Below are positions 1 through 8,851 of a DNA stretch of 64,000 nucleotides, piece by piece; position 1 is the stretch's first letter; each line of letters starts with the position of its first letter. The notes under the pieces were generated by a model. It was not told the DNA's origin and did not search any database. It saw only the letters and a list, made by a program, of their open reading frames with translations. A program made the position numbers and the translations under genes. The stretch covers positions 3,482,578-3,546,577 of the forward strand of contig NZ_CP073013.1 in assembly GCF_020694005.1 (NCBI RefSeq). Direction: 5' to 3'. The stretch comes from Marinomonas profundi (GTDB taxonomy: Bacteria > Pseudomonadota > Gammaproteobacteria > Pseudomonadales > Marinomonadaceae).

Positions 1-1
1 C

Positions 2-259
2 TCAGGCCTAATTGAAACCCTAGACGAATCAATTAAGTACCCTATTCATGTCGACAAAGGTGGCGAACTAGAAGAAGTGATCATCGCGGGGCCAACCTGT
101 GACAGCGCCGATATTATGTACGAAAACTACAAATACGGCTTGCCACTGAATTTAGCCATTGGCGACCGCATGTACTGGCTTTCAACGGGGGCTTATACAA
201 CCACTTACAGCGCCGTAGAATTTAACGGCTTCCCACCGTTGGCGTCTTACTACTTGTAA
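2..259 (+). CDS. PLP-dependent ornithine/lysine-type decarboxylase, C-terminal fragment
   Basis: Only the last 85 codons are in the window; the reading frame is open from base 2. The fragment carries GPTCDSADIMYE, the conserved cysteine-containing motif of fold-type III (alanine-racemase fold) basic amino acid decarboxylases, in which the Cys/Asp pair acts across the dimer interface. The ending FNGFPPLASYYL resembles bacterial ornithine and ornithine/lysine decarboxylases. Such enzymes make putrescine or cadaverine in the cytoplasm as the entry to polyamine synthesis. Diaminopimelate decarboxylase is a relative, but this C-terminus fits the ornithine group better. Substrate cannot be fixed from the tail alone. 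A strong terminator follows 25 bp after the stop. Confidence 0.8.
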   Translation, partial: SGLIETLDESIKYPIHVDKGGELEEVIIAGPTCDSADIMYENYKYGLPLNLAIGDRMYWLSTGAYTTTYSAVEFNGFPPLASYYL

Positions 260-283
260 TCAACAAACTGACAGCAACACTCA

Positions 284-316
284 AGCCTCAGAAGGTCAAA
301 TTTCTGAGGCTTTTTT
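284..316 (+). terminator. Rho-independent terminator of the decarboxylase gene
   Basis: A perfect 10-bp stem (AGCCTCAGAA at 284-293 with TTCTGAGGCT at 302-311) with an 8-nt loop is followed by a run of T to 316. It lies just after the decarboxylase stop at 259. Confidence 0.9.
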
Positions 317-413
317 ATTGGAATGACCGACGCTCTAAGTAATAATAATATTTCTCTAAGTAACAATGTCTCTAAAGAAAAATCATGCCTCATGTAAGAA
401 AGGAAGTTGCAAC

Positions 414-1250
414 GTGTATACCCTCAGCGAACTGGCCATCTACCCTATAAAATCCATCCAAGGTATTCCTTTGCAACGTAGTCAGGTTGGCTATGCTGGC
501 CTGACTGATGACCGACGGTACATGCTAGTGAAGCCCGATGGCCTCTTTATCACCGGCAGAGAACATCCTAAATTAACGCTCGTCACCGCCAAATCTATTG
601 GCAAGAGCCAGTGGCAGCTCGCTCACCCCAGCATGTCAAATAATCTTATTCTCGATACGGCGCAGTTTAATGAAGATCATCAAGACGTCGTGGTTTGGGA
701 AAGTACGGTTAAGGGACAGAGAACGCATCAAGAAGCCGATGTCTGGTTTAGTCATCTGCTAGGCGAACCCGTTCAGCTTGTTTATTTTAGCGATGAATCT
801 GAACGCTACACAAGTCGTCGACCAGACACGCCCATCACCTTTGCCGATGGCTATCCCTATTTACTCACCACCCACGCATCACTTGCAGAACTGAATCGAA
901 CCTGTCCGCAAGTCATTCAGATGGCACAGTTTCGTCCTAATCTCGTTATTCAGGGCAATCAAGCATTTGCAGAAGACAGCTGGAAACGCATTCGCATCGG
1001 TAATGTGGAATTTGAAAATGTTAAGCCTTGTGTGCGCTGTATTTTTACGACACTACACCCACAAACAGCGGAACGAATCCCCAAAGGCGAACCGTTAAAA
1101 ACCTTAGGGAAATTTCGTCTTCTTGATAATAAAGGCATTACTTTCGGGGTCAATTTAATCGCCCTAAATACGGGCATCATAAATATTGGTGATGACGTTG
1201 AGGTGCTCGAATACCAGCAAGCTGATGCCTATGTTGATAGGCGTAAATAG
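414..1250 (+). CDS. MOSC-domain protein, YcbX-like without ferredoxin domain
   Basis: The protein has an N-terminal MOSC beta-barrel domain (LSELAIYPIKSIQG near the start) and a C-terminal MOSC domain with the conserved cysteine motif VKPCVRC. MOSC proteins of the YcbX/mARC family bind molybdenum cofactor and reduce N-hydroxylated bases. E. coli YcbX is about 369 residues and ends in a 2Fe-2S ferredoxin domain; this protein, about 280 residues, stops after the MOSC domain, so electrons must come from elsewhere. Start: an ATG at 366 opens the frame but has no ribosome binding site, whereas GTG at 414 has AAAGGAAG seven bases upstream and places the family motif at the N-terminus. Molybdopterin genes moaCDE lie 41 kb away. 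Confidence 0.8.
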   Translation: MYTLSELAIYPIKSIQGIPLQRSQVGYAGLTDDRRYMLVKPDGLFITGREHPKLTLVTAKSIGKSQWQLAHPSMSNNLILDTAQFNEDHQDVVVWESTVKGQRTHQEADVWFSHLLGEPVQLVYFSDESERYTSRRPDTPITFADGYPYLLTTHASLAELNRTCPQVIQMAQFRPNLVIQGNQAFAEDSWKRIRIGNVEFENVKPCVRCIFTTLHPQTAERIPKGEPLKTLGKFRLLDNKGITFGVNLIALNTGIINIGDDVEVLEYQQADAYVDRRK

Positions 1251-1271
1251 TGCTATTAAGTCCGTTTAATT

Positions 1272-1305
1272 AAAAAAGGAAGACCTGCTACCGTCTTCCT
1301 TTTTT
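1272..1305. terminator. Bidirectional terminator between MOSC gene and ybiT
   Basis: A-tract, stem AAGGAAGAC ending at 1284, 8-nt loop, stem GTCTTCCTT from 1293 and T-tract to about 1307. The A and T tracts on either side let it serve both convergent genes. Confidence 0.9.
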
Positions 1306-1342
1306 TTATTGCTATTTCTGGGACAAAAGCCCTTGGTCTACA

Positions 1343-2929
1343 TTAAGCTTCTTGCTTCGCTAGATACTCGTCATAGGTACCATGGAAATCAACAATGCCA
1401 GCGCTGGTCACTTCAACAATGCGAGTCGCCAAAGAAGACACGAATTCACGGTCATGACTGACAAAAATCAAAGTGCCAGGATAGTTTTCAAGCGCCAAGT
1501 TTAACGACTCAATGGATTCCATATCCATGTGGTTAGTTGGCTCATCCATCACCAGAACGTTAGGCTTTTGCAGCATTAACTTACCAAACAGCATGCGACC
1601 TTGTTCACCACCAGACAACACTTTAACCGATTTCTTAATGTCATTTTGAGAGAACAACAAACGCCCCAAGGTGCCACGAATAATTTGCTCATCGTCACCT
1701 TCTTGCCCCCATTGCGACATCCATTCAATCAAATCTACATCTTGCTCAAATTCATGGTGATGGTCTTGAGCATAATAGCCAATATTGGCATTTTCCGACC
1801 ACTTCACATGGCCTTTAGTTAATTCAGTGTCACCAACCAGACATTTCAGCAAGGTGGTTTTACCGATACCATTTGGCCCGATAACCGCGATACGCTCACC
1901 GACTTCCACCATCATATTCAGACCACTGAACAATGGCTCATCATAAGACTTTGCAACATTTTCAATTTGTACCGCCATGCGATGCAATTTCTTTTCTTGC
2001 TCGAAACGAATAAAAGGGTTTTGGCGACTAGAAGGTTTAACTTCTTCAAGCTGGATTTTATCAATTTGCTTCGCGCGCGACGTCGCTTGTTTGGATTTCG
2101 ATGCGTTGGCAGAAAAACGACTGACGAACGATTTTAGTTCGTTGATTTGCGCTTTTTTCTTCGCGTTATCGGACAGTAGACGTTCACGGGCTTGCGTCGC
2201 CGCGGTCATGTACTCATCATAATTACCAGAGAACAAACGCAACTCACCGTAATCCAAATCCGCCATATTGGTACACACAGAGTTTAGAAAGTGACGGTCA
2301 TGGGAAATAATAATCATGGTGCAATTACGTTCTACCAAGACGCCTTCTAACCAACGGATGGTGTTGATATCCAAGTTGTTGGTCGGCTCATCCAATAGCA
2401 AAATTTCCGGATCAGAAAACAACGCTTGTGCCAATAACACTCGAAGCTTCAAGCCTGGAGCCACTTCGCTCATCAAACCATAATGCTGCTCTGTTGGAAT
2501 GCCGACACCTAGTAACAATTCCCCCGCACGGGCATCAGAGGTATAACCATCCATTTCAGCAAATTCAGCCTCCAAATCACCCGCCCGCAAACCGTCGGCT
2601 TCTGTCATTTCTGGATTGGCATAAATCGCATCTTTTTCAGACTTAATCGCCCAAAGCTCAGTGTGCCCCATAATCACGGTATCAATAACGGAATATTCTT
2701 CGAAGGCAAACTGATCCTGCTTTAATTTACCAAGGCGTTCATTCGGATCTTTAGAAACGTTACCTGAACTGGGCTCTAAATCGCCACCCAGAATTTTCAT
2801 GAAAGTGGACTTACCACAGCCATTGGCACCGATTAGACCATAACGTTTGCCTTCTCCAAATTTTACAGAGACGTTTTCAAAAAGAGGTTTTGCACCAAAT
2901 TGCATGGTGATATTAGCCGTCGTTAACAA
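1343..2929 (-). CDS. ybiT: ABC-F family ATPase YbiT
   Basis: Soluble twin-ATPase ABC-F protein of 528 residues, acting at the ribosomal E site rather than in transport. The first cassette has Walker [10 protein letters not shown] and Walker B followed by DEPTNNLD; its signature is the atypical APGLKLRV found in YbiT proteins in place of LSGG. The linker ([19 protein letters not shown] and after) is the P-site tRNA interaction motif. The second cassette has [17 protein letters not shown] and DEPTNHMD. Length and sequence match E. coli YbiT (about 530 residues) throughout. Start: the codon at 2929 is TTG, with GGAAG seven bases upstream, and the resulting N-terminus [12 protein letters not shown] aligns with YbiT. 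The 280-bp gap upstream is shared with the divergent gene at 3252 and holds a hairpin in the presumed leader. Confidence 0.92.
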   Translation of the reverse strand: MLTTANITMQFGAKPLFENVSVKFGEGKRYGLIGANGCGKSTFMKILGGDLEPSSGNVSKDPNERLGKLKQDQFAFEEYSVIDTVIMGHTELWAIKSEKDAIYANPEMTEADGLRAGDLEAEFAEMDGYTSDARAGELLLGVGIPTEQHYGLMSEVAPGLKLRVLLAQALFSDPEILLLDEPTNNLDINTIRWLEGVLVERNCTMIIISHDRHFLNSVCTNMADLDYGELRLFSGNYDEYMTAATQARERLLSDNAKKKAQINELKSFVSRFSANASKSKQATSRAKQIDKIQLEEVKPSSRQNPFIRFEQEKKLHRMAVQIENVAKSYDEPLFSGLNMMVEVGERIAVIGPNGIGKTTLLKCLVGDTELTKGHVKWSENANIGYYAQDHHHEFEQDVDLIEWMSQWGQEGDDEQIIRGTLGRLLFSQNDIKKSVKVLSGGEQGRMLFGKLMLQKPNVLVMDEPTNHMDMESIESLNLALENYPGTLIFVSHDREFVSSLATRIVEVTSAGIVDFHGTYDEYLAKQEA

Positions 2930-2963
2930 AGTATTCTTCCGTTTATCATGAGGTAAATTGTTG

Positions 2964-2992
2964 TGCTCTCAACGAGGGAAATCGTTAGAGCA
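2964..2992 (-). promoter_or_regulatory. Hairpin in the presumed ybiT leader
   Basis: TGCTCT (2964-2969), a bulged C, AACGA, loop GGGAAA, then TCGTT and AGAGCA (2987-2992): an 11-bp stem with one bulge, 35-63 bases upstream of the ybiT start. No T-tract follows on either strand, so it does not look like a terminator. It may be a leader structure or a protein-binding palindrome; function is not shown. Confidence 0.4.
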
Positions 2993-3251
2993 AAGATGAT
3001 GTGGCGCATTATCGCACAGATTGGGCTGACTCTTTAAGGAAGAAAACACCTATTTTAAAAGAGAAAGCGCCGATTCCATAAAAAAGCAGGAACTTACTGT
3101 TACATAGACGCTCATAAGTATTAATAAGGAATACAAAATAGCGCTATTATTTTTAACCAAATGCACCTAAAACGATAATTAATGGCCAGACTGTTTAGAA
3201 ATACGCGACATGGCCGATGACATAAAAGAACCCATAGCGACGGAGATAAAA

Positions 3252-3746
3252 ATGAAAACCGTCATAGCAAAAGAGTCAACCTACGATATATCGCCAGAGC
3301 ACTTAAAAACAGGCTCTATCTTTGGCGCGCTATCTAATATTTCTATCCAATATTTACTGGATCAGGGTGTTTTACACAAGGTCAACAAAGGCGATGAGAT
3401 TTTTTCTTATGGCAGTAAAGGCAACAGTTTCCACGCCGTACTGCATGGCAAACTGGATTTCTACAAACAGCATGGCGAAAAGAAAATACGCACCCGAACC
3501 ATTAGCTTTGGCGAGGCGATTGGCTTTGTCTCTATGATTGCACTGCATGAACGTGTCGGTAGTCTGTCTGCGTTGGAGGATTCTTTATTACTGGAAATAT
3601 CCTGCCAATTATTTAGTGATTTTCACGACCAATATCCGTTTGATTTTGGTATTTTGTTAATGAATTTATCAAGAGACATGGCAAGAACTATTCGCGTCTT
3701 AAGCAATGCATTAGTTGAGAACGATGTGACAATAAAAAGAAACTAG
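3252..3746 (+). CDS. Cyclic nucleotide-binding domain-like protein
   Basis: About 164 residues forming a single CRP/CAP-type cupin-like effector domain: FGALSNISIQYLLDQGVL, then a GDEIFSYGSKGNSFHAVLHGKLDFYK stretch (described in pieces: GDEIF, then the LHGKLDFY strand), and GEAIGFVSMIALHERVGSLSA in the phosphate-cassette region. The canonical cAMP-binding Arg-Ser pair is not clearly present, so ligand is uncertain. There is no helix-turn-helix or kinase domain, so it may act by protein contact. Start: ATG 3252 has GGAG six bases upstream; the ATG at 3210 in the same frame has none. It is divergent from ybiT and ends just before the ridA-family gene. Confidence 0.6.
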   Translation: MKTVIAKESTYDISPEHLKTGSIFGALSNISIQYLLDQGVLHKVNKGDEIFSYGSKGNSFHAVLHGKLDFYKQHGEKKIRTRTISFGEAIGFVSMIALHERVGSLSALEDSLLLEISCQLFSDFHDQYPFDFGILLMNLSRDMARTIRVLSNALVENDVTIKRN

Positions 3747-3753
3747 CAAAAAA

Positions 3754-3827
3754 AGCAAGCTGGCGGCAATGACAATTCATTCAAACAATGGAGAGTCCAT
3801 TCAAACAACACCAGCCAGCTGCTTGCT
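3754..3827. repeat. Imperfect inverted repeat enclosing an 11-bp direct repeat
   Basis: AGCAAGCTGGC (3754-3764) pairs with GCCAGCT plus GCTTGCT (3814-3827) with a 3-base insertion. Inside, CATTCAAACAA occurs at 3778-3788 and 3798-3808 (period 20). It sits between the convergent cyclic-nucleotide-binding-like and RidA genes, and its right arm reaches the RidA gene end, so it may be a poorly formed terminator. Confidence 0.4.
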
Positions 3828-3829
3828 AA

Positions 3830-4186
3830 TTATTGGATAACAGCGGCAACAACTGAAACTTCGACAAGTAACTCAGGTCTGGCAAGTCTTGCCTCAACAC
3901 AAGCACGCGCTGGCGCATGCCCTTCTGGTATCCAAGCATCCCAAACAGCATTCATAGCCGCAAAGTCTTTCATATCACGAATGTATACCGTCGCCGACAA
4001 AATATAGGATTTATCCGACCCTGCTTGCTCCAACAAGACATCCACCTTGTCTAACATGGTACGAGTCTGCTCGCTTATGTCGGTATTTGCATCTGCACCA
4101 ACTTGGCCACAAAGATAAACCGTTTCATTATGCTTAACGATACGACTCATACGTTGATTTACTTCCATGCGCTCAATGGTTGCCAT
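3830..4186 (-). CDS. RidA-family (YjgF/YER057c/UK114) protein
   Basis: A 118-residue single-domain protein of the Rid family, cytosolic trimers that hydrolyse reactive enamine/imine intermediates to ketoacids plus ammonia. Family features: YLCGQVGAD near residue 25, [16 protein letters not shown] in the middle, and the end [16 protein letters not shown], which retains the conserved Arg that binds the substrate carboxylate (VARLP in RidA). The N-terminus [17 protein letters not shown] is typical of Rid subfamilies other than archetypal RidA, so the exact substrate is uncertain. It is followed, with about 60 bp between, by cobO on the same strand upstream. Confidence 0.85.
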   Translation of the reverse strand: MATIERMEVNQRMSRIVKHNETVYLCGQVGADANTDISEQTRTMLDKVDVLLEQAGSDKSYILSATVYIRDMKDFAAMNAVWDAWIPEGHAPARACVEARLARPELLVEVSVVAAVIQ

Positions 4187-4249
4187 AAAGACCTCTGTTG
4201 GTTTAAAAAATCGCTATAAAAAACGCCTCTAATATAAAACAAGGCCGAC

Positions 4250-4858
4250 CTAAAACTCCAGCCCTTTTTGCGCTTTAATGCCTCGCTTAAAGGCATGTTT
4301 TACTTCTTTTATCTCACTCACTGTATCGGCTAACTCAATCAACGCATCAGAAGCGCCTCGCCCCGTTACGACGAGATGCTGACTTTCTGGCCGCGCCATC
4401 AAGGCTTGCAGCACATCATCCTCAAGCAAATACTCGTAATGCAATAAATAGGTCAATTCATCGAGCACCACCAAATCGATACTGGCATCTGACAACATAG
4501 CCGCGGCTTTTTCCCACGCCTGCTCTGATGACGCGATGTCCGATTCGCGGTTTTGTGTTTCCCACGTAAAGCCTGCTGGCATAATTTCCCATTGCACGTT
4601 TTTCTGTTGCTTAAAGAAATCAATCTCGCCGGTGTTCCACTCACCTTTTAAAAACTGCACCACGCCCACCTTCATGCCATGGCCCAGCGCCCGTGCCACC
4701 ATCCCCAATGCCGAGCTGGATTTGCCTTTACCATTCCCCGTCAGCAATACAAAGGTGCCCTTGTCTTCTTGCGCTTTCGCAATGCGTTTGTCCACATGAG
4801 ACTTGATCGCTTGCATGCGCTTTTTGTGTTGTGCTGGATCTTTTATGGTTTTTGACAT
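4250..4858 (-). CDS. cobO: Cob(I)yrinic acid a,c-diamide adenosyltransferase (corrinoid adenosyltransferase)
   Basis: About 202 residues of the CobO/BtuR/CobA family, which transfers the adenosyl group of ATP to the cobalt of reduced corrinoids in the cytoplasm. It has the P-loop TGNGKGKSSSALG, VVQFLKGEWNTGE, a DLVVLDELTY Walker B-like segment, and VVTGRGAS near the end, all family hallmarks. Start: the frame opens at 4894, but ATG 4858 (MSKTIKDP) has AAAGGG seven bases upstream and falls after the metH terminator, so I place the start there. No other cobalamin genes are adjacent, so the role may be salvage. Position next to B12-dependent metH ties both to corrinoid metabolism, though a terminator separates them. 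Confidence 0.9.
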   Translation of the reverse strand: MSKTIKDPAQHKKRMQAIKSHVDKRIAKAQEDKGTFVLLTGNGKGKSSSALGMVARALGHGMKVGVVQFLKGEWNTGEIDFFKQQKNVQWEIMPAGFTWETQNRESDIASSEQAWEKAAAMLSDASIDLVVLDELTYLLHYEYLLEDDVLQALMARPESQHLVVTGRGASDALIELADTVSEIKEVKHAFKRGIKAQKGLEF

Positions 4859-4875
4859 GTCAATACCCTTTAAAA

Positions 4876-4918
4876 TAAAAAACCTAATCGGCACTTATTC
4901 CCCGCACCGATTAGGTTT
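4876..4918 (-). terminator. Terminator after metH, before cobO
   Basis: AAACCTAATCGG (4880-4891) and CCGATTAGGTTT (4907-4918) form a perfect 12-bp stem with a 15-nt loop. Read on the minus strand it is followed by TTTTTTATTTT, so it ends metH transcription; the cobO ribosome binding site begins immediately afterwards. Confidence 0.9.
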
Positions 4919-4945
4919 ACTTGAACAAAAGCACGACAAAGAGAA

Positions 4946-7900
4946 TTAAATGCGGTCGTCTTCTGGATCATAACCCAAGTTAGGTGCTAACCAACGCTCG
5001 GCGTCGTCCTTGCTCATACCTTTACGTTCAGCGTAATCGTCTACTTGATCTGGGCCTATTTTCCCCACACCAAAATAGGTGGCGTCTGGATGGGCAAAAT
5101 ACCAACCACTCACCGCCGCTGTTGGTAGCATGGCAAAGCTTTCGGTAATCTCCATATCAATCTTTTCTTTCACATCCAACAAGGTCCAAAGCTTGGCTTT
5201 TTCGGTGTGATCAGGGCAAGCCGGATAACCTGGTGCTGGGCGAATACCTTGGTATTTTTCTTTAATCAATTGTTCATTGGTTAATTCTTCGTCGTGCGCA
5301 TAGCCCCAGAATTCCTTACGCACTTTTTCGTGCAAATACTCCGCCGTCGCTTCGGCTAAGCGATCCGCAATCGCCTTGATCATGATGGAATTATAATCGT
5401 CATAGTCGGCTTCATATTTTGCCACCAAAGGATCAATGCCAAAGCCTGCCGCACAGGCAAATGCGCCGATATAGTCCGCCACACCACTGTCTTTTGGTGC
5501 AATAAAATCGGCAAGACTATGATTGTACTTACCCGGCGCGGTTAATTCGTTCTGAATTCTAAGGAAAGACAAGCGTTCAATCACCTGGCTACGAGAGTCA
5601 TCCGCATAGATTTCAATATCATCATGATTCACTTGGTTTGCTGGAAACAAGCCAACCACAGCCCGCGCTTGCAAGCATTTTGTTGCAATAACCTCATCCA
5701 ACATGGCCAAGGCATCGTGGTAAACACGTGTCGCCTCAACCCCGACCACGTCATCAGTAAGAATACGCGGGTAAGCGCCGGCCAGTTCCCATGTTTGGAA
5801 AAATGGCGTCCAGTCGATGTAGTCTTTGACCTTGTTAAAGTCGATATCCTGTTCCGTTAGCACCGTGATGCCCAGTTTTTTAGGCTGAACCACGTTACCA
5901 TCAAACGCCATTGGACCTTTGTTTTGGCGCGCTTTGTCCAAAGACACTCGACGCCCCGCTTTTACGCGGTCTTTGTAGCGAATACGCGTTTTTTCATAAT
6001 CGGCTTTGATTTCATCAACAAACTTCTGGTAGCGCACCTTGTCTTTACTCAACAAGGCGCTCGCCACTCCCACACTGCGAGACGCATTGGTGACATGCAC
6101 TACTTGGTTGCGTTTGTAGTTTTGTTCAATTTTGACCGCAGTATGTGCCTTCGATGTGGTCGCACCACCAATCATTACCGGCAAATCAAAGCCTTGGCGC
6201 TCCATTTCTTTCGCCACATGCACCATTTCATCCAATGATGGTGTGATCAAACCAGATAGGCCAATCATGTCGGCGCCGACTTCTTTTGCTGTACGTAAAA
6301 TCTTTTCGGCGGGCACCATGACGCCAAGGTCAACCACTTCGAAGTTGTTGCACTGCAGCACCACACCGACAATGTTTTTGCCAATATCGTGTACATCGCC
6401 TTTTACGGTCGCCATCACTATCTTGCCATTACTAGAAGAAGCCGTATCCATGTTAAGGCGTTTTTCTTCCTCAATATAAGGCATCAAATAGGCAACGGCT
6501 TTTTTCATCACGCGGGCGGATTTCACCACTTGAGGTAAGAACATCTTACCGGCGCCAAATAAGTCACCGACTATGCTCATGCCATCCATTAATGGCCCTT
6601 CAATCACTTCCAGCGGTCGAGCATAAGCATGACGCGCCTCTTCGGTATCGTCCTCAATAAATTCCGTAATGCCCTTAACCAATGCGTGACTAAGGCGCTC
6701 AGACACAGGCAGGCCACGCCATTCTTGCGTTTCTTTTTCGGCCACTTCGCCCGTCCCAGCAAACTCACCAGCTATCGCCAATAAGTTATCGGTTGCATCT
6801 GGCGTGCGGTTCAGCACCGCGTCTTCTACCGCATTACGCAGTTTTGTTGGGATGTCTTCATACAAGGCGAGCTGCCCAGCGTTAACAATCCCCATTGTCA
6901 TGCCTTGCTTGATCGCATGATATAAGAACACCGCATGGATCGCTTCACGTACAGGATTGTTACCACGGAACGAGAAAGAGACGTTAGAAACCCCACCCGA
7001 AATTTTGGCATAAGGCAATTCGCGCGTAATGTCGCCTGTGGCTTCGATAAAGTCCAAGGCGTAGCGGTTGTGTTCTTCAATCCCTGTGGCGATGGCAAAA
7101 ATGTTCGGGTCAAAAATAATGTCTTCTGGCGGAAAGCCAACTTCATCAACCAAAATATGATAAGAACGGCGGCAAATTTCAACTTTGCGCGCACGAGTAT
7201 CCGCCTGACCCACTTCGTCAAACGCCATCACGATGACCGCAGCGCCGTATTTCATCAATTTACGGGCTTGCTCACGGAATTTGTCTTCGCCCTCTTTCAT
7301 GCTGATGGAGTTAACAACGCCTTTGCCTTGAATCCATTTTAAACCGGCTTCTAATATTTCCCATTTAGAAGAATCGAGCATGATAGGCACACGAGAAATA
7401 TCCGGCTCAGACGCGATCAGCTTGAGGAATCGTTCCATCGCCGCTTGCGAGTCCAACATGCCTTCATCCATGTTGATGTCAATGATTTGCGCACCGTTTT
7501 CAACTTGCTGACGCGCTACATCTAGTGCAGTGTCGAAGTCACCTTCTTTAATCAGACGCTTGAACATCGCGGAACCGGTAACATTGGTTCTTTCGCCAAC
7601 GTTAACAAACAGATTATTGCCATCAATGTTAAATGGCTCAAGTCCAGACAAACGACAGGCTTTCTCGATTGTAGGAATAACCCGTGGCGTTGCATCGGCG
7701 AACGCTTTCGCGAAAGTGGCTATGTGCTCTGGCGCGGTACCGCAACAACCACCGATAATATTCAAAAAGCCAGCCTCCACCCAACCCTGGATCTCTTCTA
7801 ACATTTCTTGTGGCGATTCGTCGTATTCGCCAAAGGCATTAGGTAAACCAGCATTCGGGTGAGCCGAAACATGGGTGTCAGCAATGCGCGACAGCTCTTC

Positions 7901-8680
7901 CACATATTGACGCAATTCTTTTGGCCCAAGGGCACAGTTCAAACCAACCGAAATCGGCTTAGCATGAGAGATGGAATTCCAAAAGGCTTCCGTCGTCTGG
8001 CCAGACAAAGTACGACCAGAGGCATCCGTAATGGTGCCCGAAATCATAATGGGGTAACGAACGCCGTTTTTCTCAAAATAGTCCAATACCGCGTAAATAG
8101 CGGCTTTTGCGTTCAAGGTATCAAAAATAGTTTCGATTAATAGAATATCGACCCCGCCCTTGATTAAACCATCAACTGCCGTGGTATAAGCAGAAACTAG
8201 CTCGTCAAAGTGGACGTTACGAAAACCTGGATCGTTAACATCAGGGGAAATCGTACAAGTACGGCTGGTTGGGCCAACCGCGCCGGCAACAAAACGTGGC
8301 TTATTGGGGTTTTGCTTAGTAAATTCATCGGCGGCTTCACGCGCCAAGCGAGCGGATTCAAAGTTTAACTCATAGCTAAGGTCTTCCATGTGGTAATCAA
8401 GCATGGAAATATAATTAGCATTAAAGGTGTTGGTTTCGATGATATCTGCCCCAGCGGCAAGATAGCTGGAGTATATGTCTTTAATGATCTTTGGCTGAGT
8501 CAAAGAAAGAAGGTCATTGTTGCCTTTTAAGTCACTGTTCCAATCAGCAAAACGTTCGCCACGATAATCCTGTTCTTCTAATTTATACCCTTGAATCATG
8601 GTGCCCATAGCACCATCCAGAATTAATACATTTTCAGCTAGTCGTTTCTCAATAATAGAATACGAATCGGACTTTACCAC
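4946..8680 (-). CDS. metH: Cobalamin-dependent methionine synthase
   Basis: Full-length MetH (about 1244 residues; E. coli 1227). It moves the methyl group of methyltetrahydrofolate via cob(I)alamin to homocysteine, in the cytoplasm. Domain order: homocysteine-binding with [10 protein letters not shown] and the zinc cysteines in GLNCALG and GGCCGT; folate-binding ([11 protein letters not shown]); helical cap; B12-binding with the lower-ligand motif DVHDIGKN; activation domain with [12 protein letters not shown] for S-adenosylmethionine. Start: the frame opens with GTG at 8689, but GTG 8680 has GAGG eight bases upstream and gives [14 protein letters not shown], which I prefer. No cobalamin riboswitch was recognised in the 160-bp upstream gap. 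A strong terminator follows. Confidence 0.97.
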   Translation of the reverse strand: MVKSDSYSIIEKRLAENVLILDGAMGTMIQGYKLEEQDYRGERFADWNSDLKGNNDLLSLTQPKIIKDIYSSYLAAGADIIETNTFNANYISMLDYHMEDLSYELNFESARLAREAADEFTKQNPNKPRFVAGAVGPTSRTCTISPDVNDPGFRNVHFDELVSAYTTAVDGLIKGGVDILLIETIFDTLNAKAAIYAVLDYFEKNGVRYPIMISGTITDASGRTLSGQTTEAFWNSISHAKPISVGLNCALGPKELRQYVEELSRIADTHVSAHPNAGLPNAFGEYDESPQEMLEEIQGWVEAGFLNIIGGCCGTAPEHIATFAKAFADATPRVIPTIEKACRLSGLEPFNIDGNNLFVNVGERTNVTGSAMFKRLIKEGDFDTALDVARQQVENGAQIIDINMDEGMLDSQAAMERFLKLIASEPDISRVPIMLDSSKWEILEAGLKWIQGKGVVNSISMKEGEDKFREQARKLMKYGAAVIVMAFDEVGQADTRARKVEICRRSYHILVDEVGFPPEDIIFDPNIFAIATGIEEHNRYALDFIEATGDITRELPYAKISGGVSNVSFSFRGNNPVREAIHAVFLYHAIKQGMTMGIVNAGQLALYEDIPTKLRNAVEDAVLNRTPDATDNLLAIAGEFAGTGEVAEKETQEWRGLPVSERLSHALVKGITEFIEDDTEEARHAYARPLEVIEGPLMDGMSIVGDLFGAGKMFLPQVVKSARVMKKAVAYLMPYIEEEKRLNMDTASSSNGKIVMATVKGDVHDIGKNIVGVVLQCNNFEVVDLGVMVPAEKILRTAKEVGADMIGLSGLITPSLDEMVHVAKEMERQGFDLPVMIGGATTSKAHTAVKIEQNYKRNQVVHVTNASRSVGVASALLSKDKVRYQKFVDEIKADYEKTRIRYKDRVKAGRRVSLDKARQNKGPMAFDGNVVQPKKLGITVLTEQDIDFNKVKDYIDWTPFFQTWELAGAYPRILTDDVVGVEATRVYHDALAMLDEVIATKCLQARAVVGLFPANQVNHDDIEIYADDSRSQVIERLSFLRIQNELTAPGKYNHSLADFIAPKDSGVADYIGAFACAAGFGIDPLVAKYEADYDDYNSIMIKAIADRLAEATAEYLHEKVRKEFWGYAHDEELTNEQLIKEKYQGIRPAPGYPACPDHTEKAKLWTLLDVKEKIDMEITESFAMLPTAAVSGWYFAHPDATYFGVGKIGPDQVDDYAERKGMSKDDAERWLAPNLGYDPEDDRI

Positions 8681-8719
8681 GCTCACCACCTCAAAAAAGA
8701 ATATGCGAGCCTACTATAC

Positions 8720-8738
8720 CGAAAAGCGCGGCTTTTCG
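8720..8738. other. Short perfect hairpin upstream of metH
   Basis: CGAAAAGC (8720-8727), loop GCG, GCTTTTCG (8731-8738). On the minus strand it is about 40 bases before the metH start and directly upstream of TATAGT, a possible -10 box. No T-tract follows, so it is not a good terminator for the upstream lipoprotein gene. Operator or leader hairpin are both possible. Confidence 0.35.
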
Positions 8739-8851
8739 CGTTGAAAAATAGTAATGAGGAGTTGAATGATTCGAGGGTGGAAATAGTCGCGCGCTAATCC
8801 TTTGCAATTAGCACGCTGCCTATCAAGTTATCAAATAGATGAACCGAGCCA

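Noticed and set aside
6898-7342. Long antisense frames inside metH
   Set aside because: Shadows of the metH codon pattern, without ribosome binding sites or protein-like composition.
8681-8851. Cobalamin riboswitch upstream of metH
   Set aside because: The gap is about 170 bp, part of it after the lipoprotein gene, and no B12-box-like sequence was recognised.
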